Part shown: positions 1 through 5,193 of the stretch, piece by piece
Layout of the letters: each line of letters begins with the position of its first letter
How positions within the stretch are numbered: the stretch's first letter is position 1
Origin: an uncultured Collinsella sp.
Lineage (GTDB): Bacteria > Actinomycetota > Coriobacteriia > Coriobacteriales > Coriobacteriaceae
Reading direction: 5' to 3'
Assembly: GCA_902468695.1 (NCBI GenBank)
Contig: CABQZS010000234.1
Coordinates: forward strand, 1 to 6,426
DNA length: 6,426 nt
Made by a program: the position numbers and the translations under genes
Notes under the pieces: generated by a model
The model's input: only the letters and a program-made list of their open reading frames with translations
What the model was told of the DNA's origin: nothing
Database searches by the model: none

Positions 1-17
1 GCCCTCAGGGTATCGGG

Positions 18-57
18 TTCCCACATTCATCCGCACATGTGCGGATGAATGTGGGAA
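18..57. repeat. Perfect 40-bp palindrome at the broken 5' side of the transposase remnant
   Basis: The two 20-bp arms (left arm TTCCCACATTCATCCGCACA) are exact reverse complements meeting between 37 and 38 with no spacer. Pairing stops at 17/58. The core word CGGATGAA recurs once more just outside the palindrome at 63-70. There is no T tract on either side, so it does not look like a simple intrinsic terminator. Its position, where the N-terminal half of the neighbouring transposase should be encoded, suggests a REP/MITE-like palindromic element or a rearrangement scar. That role is inference; the symmetry is seen directly. Confidence 0.85.
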
Positions 58-85
58 GTGTTCGGATGAAGTTGATAATCAAGGT

Positions 86-676
86 TTGATGGTTGATGAC
101 CCATATGACAACCTTTCAAAGGCAATGCAGTGCGCACTGACGGCGTATGCTAAGTATTTCAATGGGAAAACGGGAAGAACGGGCCATCTGTTTGACAATC
201 GCTATTCGCGTGTTGCGGTTGAGTCGGACACACAGGCGGTGCAGCTACTCGATTATATCCATCTCAATCCTGTGAAAGGTGCGATCGACTCTCTCGAAGC
301 ATACCGCTGGTCAAGCTTTAGGGCATACCAGCTGGGCTACGATCCCTTTGACATCTGTGACGTGGCCCCTATGCTCGATATTGTCGGGGGGTCTCGTCGC
401 TATTGTGAGCATCTTAAGGAAGTTGCCGGGCGGATCTGGTCAGTTGAGATTCTTCCACGCCGACGGATCCTCGATGAGGATGCTCTTTCCGTTGCGCGCG
501 AAGTCCTTCCGAGCATAGATCCTGCGCTGCTCAAGGCCCTGCCACGCCCCGATCGTGATGCGTGTCTGCTGAGGCTTAGGCGGGCACATCTCACGGTCAA
601 GCAAATTGCCCGTATCACCGGCATCGGCGCTACAAGCGTAACCAAGGCCACCGCGGGCTGGAACGAGGCGGCGTGA
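86..676 (+). pseudogene. REP-associated tyrosine transposase (Y1_Tnp/RAYT), 5'-truncated remnant
   Basis: RAYT proteins are single-strand HUH/Y1 nucleases that act on palindromic REP sequences. Numbering from a TTG at 86, the C-terminal part of the family is clear: an LSKAM helix (10-14), the YAKYFN stretch with the likely catalytic tyrosine (Tyr21 or Tyr24), GRTGHLFDNRY (30-40), HLNPVKG (59-65) and YRWSSFRAY (73-81). A C-terminal extension ends in a predicted helix-turn-helix at about 165-190 (LTVKQIARITGIGATSV). The N-terminal half that normally carries the HUH metal-binding motif is absent. The frame stays open leftward to base 2, but those codons run through a perfect palindrome and show no family similarity. 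Where an NHxHL motif would fall, the translation reads N-Q-G-L-M-V without histidines. No convincing ribosome binding site precedes the TTG at 86 or the ATG at 89. It is convergent with rpmB. A nuclease-active product is unlikely; a stable DNA-binding fragment cannot be excluded. Confidence 0.8.
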
Positions 677-709
677 GGCAGGGGCCGAACCGCTGCTGGC
701 ATGCGTTAC

Positions 710-760
710 GTCTGTCCCCAATGCGTGAAAACACTCATGTAAGTCTGTCCCCAATGAGTG
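710..760. repeat. Two direct copies of an 18-nt GTCTGTCCCC motif (REP-like)
   Basis: GTCTGTCCCCAATGCGTG (710-727) and GTCTGTCCCCAATGAGTG (743-760) differ at one base and start 33 nt apart. The second copy is flanked by a 7-bp inverted repeat, CACTCAT at 732-738 with ATGAGTG at 754-760, so its GTCTGTCCCCA sits in a loop. They lie 34 bp past the stop codon of the RAYT remnant. Short palindromic units beside their own RAYT gene are the known arrangement for REP elements, so these may be its former substrates. The repeats are seen; the link is inferred. Confidence 0.6.
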
Positions 761-761
761 C

Positions 762-794
762 AAAAAGGCGCCCTCCGTAGGGGAGGGCGCCTTT
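762..794 (-). terminator. Intrinsic terminator of rpmB
   Basis: A 13-bp perfect stem (764-776 with 782-794, GC-rich GGCGCCCTCC core) encloses a 5-nt loop. On the minus strand the stem is followed by five T residues (complement of A762-A766), which is the arrangement of a Rho-independent terminator for rpmB, whose stop codon lies about 70 nt upstream on that strand. Read from the plus strand the stem ends in only three T residues, so termination from the transposase side should be weaker. It separates two convergent units. Confidence 0.9.
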
Positions 795-862
795 GGTAAG
801 TTCTATATGAACGCGAGGTCTTTGACCCGGAGAGTCCGAGGTACTTGTTGGTAAGACCTTAT

Positions 863-1051
863 TTAGGAGCGCGCAACCTTGCCGGACTTGAGGCAGGTGG
901 AGCAAACGTTCATCTTGCGACGGTGACCATCGACGACGACGTAGACGCGCTGGATGTTGGGGCGGAACTTACGGTTGGTGACGCGGTGAGAGTGGCTGAT
1001 GGAGCGACCGGCAACGGGGTGCTTACCGCAAACTTCGCAAACTTTGGACAT
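863..1051 (-). CDS. rpmB: 50S ribosomal protein L28 (bL28), zinc-ribbon form
   Basis: The 62-residue product is a structural protein of the large ribosomal subunit. It opens with MSKVCEVCGKHPVAGR and carries the family signature SHSHRVTNRKFRPNIQRV (20-37). Two CxxC pairs, Cys5/Cys8 and Cys50/Cys53, mark the cysteine-containing zinc-binding version of L28 rather than the cysteine-free paralogue some bacteria use under zinc limitation. The frame extends 16 codons further upstream, but the ATG at 1051 is chosen because AAGGAGGG (complement of 1058-1065) lies 6 nt ahead of it and because the product then has the usual length and the family N-terminus. It appears to be a single-gene transcript, with a promoter about 55 bp upstream and a strong terminator downstream. 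It is divergent from the pyr operon and has no functional tie to it. Confidence 0.97.
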   Translation of the reverse strand: MSKVCEVCGKHPVAGRSISHSHRVTNRKFRPNIQRVYVVVDGHRRKMNVCSTCLKSGKVARS

Positions 1052-1105
1052 AACTGACCCTCCTTGGGCGACAAACGAACATGTCGCGTTAACAAACAAG
1101 CCTGA

Positions 1106-1114
1106 ACTATAGCA
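1106..1114 (-). promoter_or_regulatory. Candidate extended -10 promoter of rpmB
   Basis: On the minus strand the sequence reads TGCTATAGT, an extended -10 element (TGn followed by TATAGT, one mismatch to TATAAT). It would start transcription near 1099, about 50 nt ahead of the rpmB start codon. I see no good -35 hexamer at 16-18 bp, which is tolerated with an extended -10. Called from sequence pattern only. Confidence 0.5.
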
Positions 1115-1242
1115 CAGAAGCAGCTCCCTGTGCGTAATCTACACAGAGATATTCCTCTTTTGGCGATAGTGCTCACGCCACGGCCCTGGACGTAGATCCG
1201 ATTTGCGTGCAGCAGAGGGGATTATGCCAGCTCGTGCGCGCG

Positions 1243-1271
1243 TTTTCAAGCTCGTCCCACAAATATATATA
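1243..1271 (+). promoter_or_regulatory. Candidate distal promoter of the pyr operon
   Basis: TTTTCA (1243-1248) and TATATA (1266-1271) are separated by 17 bp, in an AT-rich island (1261-1275) that stands out in GC-rich DNA. If used, transcription would begin near 1278 and give a leader of about 225 nt before pyrR. The -35 match is only moderate. Apart from this candidate and two very short hairpins (GGAGC/GCTCC at 1279-1292, CCGT/ACGG at 1292-1301) I see no gene or feature in 1115-1342. Confidence 0.35.
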
Positions 1272-1342
1272 GGTTTATGGAGCATTGGGCTCCGTTTACG
1301 GATTGCTCTGTATTTATGCTCGCAATTAAGCTCGAGGTTGGC

Positions 1343-1348
1343 TACACT
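1343..1348 (+). promoter_or_regulatory. Candidate proximal -10 element of the pyr operon
   Basis: TACACT at 1343-1348 fits the TAnnnT pattern of a sigma-70-type -10 box and would start transcription near 1355, giving a leader of about 150 nt that still contains the whole structured region at 1374-1483. No convincing -35 hexamer lies 16-18 bp upstream. The same bases could instead form part of an RNA hairpin (1348-1355 pairing with 1364-1371, one G-U), in which case the start is further upstream. Confidence 0.3.
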
Positions 1349-1373
1349 ATCCCTTGACCATTAAAGGGGTACG

Positions 1374-1463
1374 AGATACCCACATGGAATTACATTGCTG
1401 CCAAAGAGCAGCCCTTCCTGTGGGTGTCTGGTCCGCTTTGAGCGGTCGGGCATCTATTTTTTT
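1374..1463 (+). promoter_or_regulatory. Structured pyr leader RNA: candidate PyrR binding loop and weak attenuator
   Basis: An outer stem of 11 bp (1374-1384 with 1418-1429 region, exactly 1374+1429 to 1384+1419, one G-U) encloses an asymmetric internal loop whose 5' side is long and A/U-rich. Above it is a 5-bp hairpin, GCTGC (1397-1401) with GCAGC (1408-1412), capped by the hexaloop CAAAGA. Known PyrR binding loops have a CNGNGA hexaloop closed by a C-G pair above an asymmetric bulge; this one matches five of six loop positions and has the closing pair. Downstream, CCGCT (1433-1437) pairs with AGCGG (1441-1445), extendable through mismatches to 1428/1450, and a T7 tract follows at 1457-1463. 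This looks like a weak terminator. Its location directly ahead of pyrR supports UMP/UTP-responsive control by PyrR, through attenuation or translational repression. The structure is read by eye, not computed. Confidence 0.4.
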
Positions 1464-1483
1464 GACTGTGTCAGCAGTCAAGA
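1460..1483 (+). promoter_or_regulatory. Hairpin just upstream of the pyrR ribosome binding site
   Basis: TTGACTG (1462-1468) pairs perfectly with CAGTCAA (1475-1481) around a six-base loop TGTCAG, and the stem can gain a G-U and an A-U pair at its base (1460-1461 with 1482-1483). It uses the end of the T7 tract and finishes 10 nt before the AAGGAG at 1493-1498. It could be an antiterminator-side structure, compete with the upstream terminator, or present the ribosome binding site. Which of these applies cannot be told from sequence. Confidence 0.4.
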
Positions 1484-1502
1484 CATGTGAGGAAGGAGAT
1501 CG

Positions 1503-2087
1503 ATGGGCACGACTTCTCCCAAGGCGGTCATCATGGACGAGACCGCCGTCAACCGAGCGATGACCCGCATCGCGCACGAGATTCTCGAGCGCAACGAGGG
1601 CTGTGAAGACCTCGCTCTGGTCGGCATCGTCACGCGCGGCGACCTTCTGGCAAAGAAGCTCGCCGAGGAGATCAAGGAGATCGAGGGCGTCGACGTTCCG
1701 CTCGGCAGCCTCGACATCAGCTTCTACCGCGATGACTATGCGACCAATTTCGCTCCCGCGATCCACGCCACCAACATTCCCTTTAGCGTCGACGGTAAGC
1801 GCGTCGTGCTGGTGGACGACATCCTGTACACGGGCCGTACCATTCGCGCCGCTCTCGACGCCGTCATGGATTTGGGCCGTCCGAGCCGCATTGAACTGGC
1901 AGTCCTCGTTGACCGCGGCCACCGTGAGCTCCCCATCTCGCCGGACTTTGTCGGCAAGAACGTTCCCTCGTCGCATGAGGAGAACGTGCACCTATATATG
2001 AAGGAAGTCGACGGCCACACCGCCGTCGAGATTAACGACGTCGCGCCGGGTTCCCACGTGGGCTCCGCGCCGCTGGGAGGTGAGTAG
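1503..2087 (+). CDS. pyrR: Bifunctional pyr operon RNA-binding regulator / uracil phosphoribosyltransferase PyrR
   Basis: PyrR is a cytoplasmic phosphoribosyltransferase-fold protein that, with UMP or UTP bound, grips a hairpin in pyr leader RNA and lowers operon expression; PRPP opposes this. Many members also convert uracil and PRPP to UMP. The 194-residue product has the PRPP loop VVLVDDILYTGRT (101-113), the PyrR-type segment DISFYRDD (71-78) and VDRGHRELPI (137-146), which distinguish it from ordinary uracil phosphoribosyltransferase (Upp). Family members are usually about 180 residues; the extra length is at the C-terminus, whose last residues (SHVGSAPLGGE) are encoded by DNA that also holds the pyrB ribosome binding site. 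The ATG at 1503 follows AAGGAG (1493-1498) by 4 nt. As first gene of the operon it probably regulates its own transcript through the leader at 1374-1483. Confidence 0.96.
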   Translation: MGTTSPKAVIMDETAVNRAMTRIAHEILERNEGCEDLALVGIVTRGDLLAKKLAEEIKEIEGVDVPLGSLDISFYRDDYATNFAPAIHATNIPFSVDGKRVVLVDDILYTGRTIRAALDAVMDLGRPSRIELAVLVDRGHRELPISPDFVGKNVPSSHEENVHLYMKEVDGHTAVEINDVAPGSHVGSAPLGGE

Positions 2088-2091
2088 TACC

Positions 2092-3036
2092 GTGGCGTTC
2101 AACCATAAGCACCTGATCGACATTACCGAGTACTCCGAAGAGGATATCAAGCTCATCCTCGAGACCGCCAAGGCGTTCTCTGAGGTAAACGAGCGTGCGA
2201 TCAAGAAGGTCCCCACGCTCAAGGGCAAGACCATCGTCAACATGTTCAACGAGCCCTCGACGCGCACCCGCAGCTCCTTCGAGCTCGCCGAGAAGCGTCT
2301 TTCGGCCGACAGCCTCAACTTTGGCGGTTCCTCGACCTCCACGGTCAAGGGCGAGAGCCTCGTCGACACCGTCGAGACCCTCAACGCCTACAAGATTGAC
2401 TGCATCGTCGTGCGCGATAAGCACGCCGGTGCTCCCTACATCGTCACGCAGAACTCGCCCGCGAGTGTTATCTGCGCCGGTGACGGTAAGCATAACCACC
2501 CCACGCAGGCTCTGCTCGACCTGTATACCATCTGGGAGCACAAGGGTGACTTCCACGGTCTGAAGGTCGCCGTCGTCGGCGACATCTCCCACTCCCGCGT
2601 TTGCGGCTCGCTGATCCCCGCGTTGAAGATCATGGGCTGCGAGACCTACGCCGTCGCCCCCGGCACGCTGCTGCCGCCGGCGCCCGAGGTTCTGGGCTGC
2701 GACCACGTGACGAGCGACCTCGATTCCGTCCTGCCCGAGCTGGACGTCGTCTACATGCTGCGCGTGCAGCAGGAGCGCCTCGAGGGTGCCCCGTTCCCCA
2801 CGATTCGCGAGTACCACAAGCTCTTCGGCCTGACCAAGGACCGCGAGAAGCTCATGAAGCCCGACGCGATCATCTGCCACCCGGGCCCCATCAACCGCGG
2901 CGTCGAGTTCGACTCCTATATGGCCGACCACCCGCAACGCTCCGTCATCCTGGAGCAGGTCTACGCCGGTATCTGCGTGCGTATGGCTATCCTGTATCTG
3001 CTGCTTGGAGGTGCCGATAATGGCCTTGCTTCTTAA
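2092..3036 (+). CDS. pyrB: Aspartate carbamoyltransferase catalytic subunit PyrB
   Basis: PyrB condenses carbamoyl phosphate with L-aspartate to N-carbamoyl-L-aspartate, the first committed step of pyrimidine synthesis. The 314-residue protein has the carbamoyl-phosphate site FNEPSTRTRSSFE (52-64), the mobile loop SSTSTVKGESL (80-90), HPTQALLDL (136-144), the hinge VVGDISHSRV (161-170), RVQQER (224-229) and HPGPINRGVE (263-272). No regulatory subunit pyrI is present, so a plain catalytic trimer is expected. The start is uncertain: GTG at 2092 is preferred because GGAGGTGA (2076-2083), a strong Shine-Dalgarno inside the end of pyrR, lies 8 nt upstream. An in-frame GTG at 2080 would add four residues and overlap pyrR but would have no ribosome binding site. 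The 3' end overlaps pyrC by 17 nt, which suggests translational coupling. Confidence 0.96.
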   Translation: MAFNHKHLIDITEYSEEDIKLILETAKAFSEVNERAIKKVPTLKGKTIVNMFNEPSTRTRSSFELAEKRLSADSLNFGGSSTSTVKGESLVDTVETLNAYKIDCIVVRDKHAGAPYIVTQNSPASVICAGDGKHNHPTQALLDLYTIWEHKGDFHGLKVAVVGDISHSRVCGSLIPALKIMGCETYAVAPGTLLPPAPEVLGCDHVTSDLDSVLPELDVVYMLRVQQERLEGAPFPTIREYHKLFGLTKDREKLMKPDAIICHPGPINRGVEFDSYMADHPQRSVILEQVYAGICVRMAILYLLLGGADNGLAS

Positions 3037-4309
3037 GAATGCCCACGTCGTCGACCCGTCCGTCGAGCTTGACGGTGTCGTTGACGTCCTGATTGACGGC
3101 GACAAGATCGCCGAGGTCGGCGAGAATCTCGCCGTCGAGGGAGCCGAGGTCCGCGACCTTTCCGGCAAGTACCTCGTCCCCGGCCTGGTGGATATGCACG
3201 TTCACCTTCGCGAGCCCGGCTACGAGGTCAAAGAGGACATCGAGAGCGGCACCCGCGCAGCTGCAAAGGGCGGCTTTACCGGCGTGTGCTCCATGCCCAA
3301 CACCGATCCCGTTACCGATAACGGTACCGTCGTGGAGTTCGTTAAGTCCCGCGCTGCCGAGGTCGGTCACTGCCGCGTCTATCCGTCGGGCGCTATGACC
3401 CGCGGTCTTAAGGGCGAGGCCATGTCCGAGATGGGCGATATGGTCGCCCACGGCGCCGTCGCCTTCACCGACGATGGTCGCGGCGTGCAGGGCGCGGGCA
3501 TGCTCCGTCGCTGCATGGACTACGGCAAGATGTTCGGCAAGGTCTTTATGAGCCACTGCCAGGACGAGGATCTGGTCGGCCACGGCCAGATCAACGAGGG
3601 CAAGGTCTCGACCCGTCTGGCCCTCGAGGGTTGGCCGGCTGCCGGCGAGGAGCTTCAGATCGCCCGCGACATCGAGATCGCCAAGCTGACCGGTGCCAAG
3701 CTGCACATCCAGCACATCTCCACCGCTCACGGTCTCGAGCTCGTGCGTGCCGGTAAGGCCGCCGGTGTCCAGGTGACCTGCGAGGCCACCCCGCACCACA
3801 TGTTCCTGACCGAGAACGACTTGGACGAGACCTACAACACCTCGCTCAAGGTCAATCCGCCGCTGCGCACCGACGAGGACGCCGAGGCCATTCGTCAGGG
3901 CGTCATCGACGGTACCGTCGACGTGATCGTTACCGATCACGCTCCGCACACCCCGTGGGAGAAGGCCCGCGAGTTCGAGCTCGCACCCTTTGGCATGATC
4001 GGCCTCGAGACCTCGCTGTCGCTCGTGCTCACCGAGCTGGTCAACACGGGCAAGATGAGCATGGGCCGCATGGTCGAGCTCATGGCCATCAAACCGCGTG
4101 AGATCCTGGGTCTCGACCAGGTTCAGGTCAAGGCGGGATCCGTTGCCGACCTGACCGTGTTCGACCCCTCTGCAACCTGGACGGTTGGCGAGGACGGTTA
4201 TGAGTCGCGCGCCGAGAACTCCGGTTTTGCCGGCCGCACGCTCACCGGTCGTGCCACCGATGTATTTGTCGGCGGTAAACAGACGCTTGCCGACGGCTGC
4301 ATCTGCTAG
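3020..4309 (+). CDS. pyrC: Dihydroorotase, type I, PyrC
   Basis: This cytoplasmic metalloenzyme of the amidohydrolase superfamily reversibly cyclises carbamoyl aspartate to dihydroorotate. All metal and substrate landmarks of a class I enzyme are visible in the 429 residues: DMHVHLREPG (58-67, His60 and His62), SMPNTDP (91-97), FTDDG (149-153, the position where class I enzymes use an aspartate bridge instead of the carboxylated lysine of class II), SHCQD (178-182, His179), HIQHIS (229-234, His232) and TDHAPH (305-310, Asp306). Length is normal for the class. The ATG at 3020 is chosen over an in-frame TTG at 3005 because GGAGGTG (3007-3013) is 6 nt upstream. The ribosome binding site and first codons lie inside the end of pyrB. 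The next gene is 92 nt away, the only real gap in the operon. Confidence 0.97.
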   Translation: MALLLKNAHVVDPSVELDGVVDVLIDGDKIAEVGENLAVEGAEVRDLSGKYLVPGLVDMHVHLREPGYEVKEDIESGTRAAAKGGFTGVCSMPNTDPVTDNGTVVEFVKSRAAEVGHCRVYPSGAMTRGLKGEAMSEMGDMVAHGAVAFTDDGRGVQGAGMLRRCMDYGKMFGKVFMSHCQDEDLVGHGQINEGKVSTRLALEGWPAAGEELQIARDIEIAKLTGAKLHIQHISTAHGLELVRAGKAAGVQVTCEATPHHMFLTENDLDETYNTSLKVNPPLRTDEDAEAIRQGVIDGTVDVIVTDHAPHTPWEKAREFELAPFGMIGLETSLSLVLTELVNTGKMSMGRMVELMAIKPREILGLDQVQVKAGSVADLTVFDPSATWTVGEDGYESRAENSGFAGRTLTGRATDVFVGGKQTLADGCIC

Positions 4310-4329
4310 CATAGCCTTATCGCTTTTGT

Positions 4330-4357
4330 GCGCGGCGCCCTTACGGTGCCGCGCTTT
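4330..4357 (+). terminator. Terminator-like hairpin between pyrC and pyrK
   Basis: A 10-bp GC-rich stem (GCGCGGCGCC at 4330-4339 with 4345-4354, one G-U) has a 5-nt loop CTTAC and is followed by TTTCTGTT, an interrupted U-rich tail. It begins 20 nt after the pyrC stop. The poor T tract suggests partial termination, an attenuator, or a processing/stability hairpin that sets pyrK-pyrD-pyrF expression apart from pyrR-pyrB-pyrC, rather than a full stop. The structure is seen; the effect is inferred. Confidence 0.5.
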
Positions 4358-4370
4358 CTGTTCGTTTGGA

Positions 4371-4386
4371 CCATGCAACCGCATGG
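4371..4386 (+). promoter_or_regulatory. Small hairpin ahead of the pyrK ribosome binding site
   Basis: CCATGC (4371-4376) and GCATGG (4381-4386) pair perfectly around AACC. The hairpin ends 6 nt before GGAG (4393-4396) of pyrK. It may mark a transcript 5' end after processing or may tune pyrK translation. A six-base-pair stem can arise by chance, so the functional claim is weak. Confidence 0.3.
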
Positions 4387-4401
4387 GGGATTGGAGCGTT
4401 T

Positions 4402-5193
4402 ATGCCCACACCTTCCACTGCACGCATGCACGACTTCGAGGTCGTCTCGAACCGGGAGATTGCCGACGGCGTCTTCTCGCTCGTCATCTCGGCCCCCAAG
4501 CTTGCAAGTGCGCTCAAGCCCGGTCAGTTTGTGAACATCGCCGTGCCCGGCGATGCCTCCTCTCTGCTTCGCGTGCCCTTGAGCTTCTATCGCGCCGACG
4601 CCGAGGCCGGTACCGTCGAGCTGTGGTACGCCGTCGTGGGCGACGACACCCGTCGCCTGTCGCAGATGACCCCCGGCTCCAAGTCCAACCTGTTGGGCCC
4701 TGGCGGCCGCGGCTGGCTTGTTCCCGAGGGCACCAGGAAGGCGCTGCTCGTGGCGGGCGGCATCGGTGTTCCGCCCGTGCTGTGCCTCGCCGGCATGCTT
4801 GCCGAGCAGGGCGTGGATGTCGACGTTTGCCTGGGCTTTGGCACCGCTTCCAAGGCCGTGGGTGTCGATGAGTTCCGCGCGTTGGACGCCACGGTTAACG
4901 TGTGCACCGACGATGGCACGCTGGGCACGCACGGTTTTTGCACCGACCCGGCAGCCGAGCTGCTCGGCGAGGGCGGCTACGACTATGTGGCCAGCTGCGG
5001 CCCCGCTGTCATGATGAAGAAAGTCGCCGCCGCTGCCGCCGAGGCCGGTGCGTACTGCGAGGTGTCCCTCGAGCGCATGATGAGCTGTGGCTTTGGCGCC
5101 TGCAACACCTGCAATGTCGAGACGGTCGACGGTATGAAGGGTGCCTGCATGTGCGGCCCCGTGTTCGATGCTTCCAAGGTGGTGGTCTTCTAG
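4402..5193 (+). CDS. pyrK: Dihydroorotate dehydrogenase electron-transfer subunit PyrK
   Basis: PyrK carries FAD and a [2Fe-2S] cluster and passes electrons from the PyrD flavin to NAD+, forming the class 1B PyrD2PyrK2 complex in the cytoplasm. The 263-residue protein has the ferredoxin-reductase-like flavin motif RVPLSFY (57-63), a nucleotide-binding glycine loop VAGGIGVPPV (117-126) and the cysteine cluster CGFGACNTC (229, 234, 237) with a fourth ligand at Cys249 before GPVF. An additional Cys251 in ACMCGPVF occupies a place that is usually not cysteine. The ATG at 4402 follows GGAG by 5 nt; the frame continues upstream to a TTG at 4366, but that start has no ribosome binding site and lies in the hairpin region. 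The stop codon shares its last base with the GTG preferred for pyrD, which fits stoichiometric synthesis of the two subunits. Confidence 0.95.
   Translation: MPTPSTARMHDFEVVSNREIADGVFSLVISAPKLASALKPGQFVNIAVPGDASSLLRVPLSFYRADAEAGTVELWYAVVGDDTRRLSQMTPGSKSNLLGPGGRGWLVPEGTRKALLVAGGIGVPPVLCLAGMLAEQGVDVDVCLGFGTASKAVGVDEFRALDATVNVCTDDGTLGTHGFCTDPAAELLGEGGYDYVASCGPAVMMKKVAAAAAEAGAYCEVSLERMMSCGFGACNTCNVETVDGMKGACMCGPVFDASKVVVF

Noticed and set aside
22..30. A His-Ile-His triplet in frame 1 that could be read as the missing HUH motif
   Set aside because: It is out of frame with the transposase, lies inside the palindrome, lacks the surrounding family residues, and its frame stops at 46-48.
18..57. The 40-bp palindrome as an intrinsic terminator
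   Set aside because: There is no T tract on either flank and no gene ending next to it inside the window.
710..760. The two repeats as a CRISPR array
   Set aside because: Only two 18-nt units with a 15-nt spacer are present, and there are no cas genes; the unit and spacer lengths do not fit.
1208..1220. GCAGAGGGG string resembling the PyrR loop consensus
   Set aside because: The flanking bases do not pair into a stem, and it lies upstream of every plausible pyr promoter, so it would not be transcribed.
1384..1563. Possible pyr leader peptide starting at ATG 1384 and running into pyrR
   Set aside because: No Shine-Dalgarno precedes it, the codons coincide with the leader hairpins, and it runs far into pyrR in another frame; nothing supports translation.
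2987..4384. Very long open frame on the minus strand opposite pyrC
   Set aside because: Long antisense open frames are expected opposite GC-rich genes; the sense strand encodes complete dihydroorotase with all catalytic motifs.
4902..5192. An arginine-rich in-frame extension ahead of pyrD
   Set aside because: It is the pyrK gene read in another frame; the family N-terminus and the ribosome binding site place the pyrD start at 5193.
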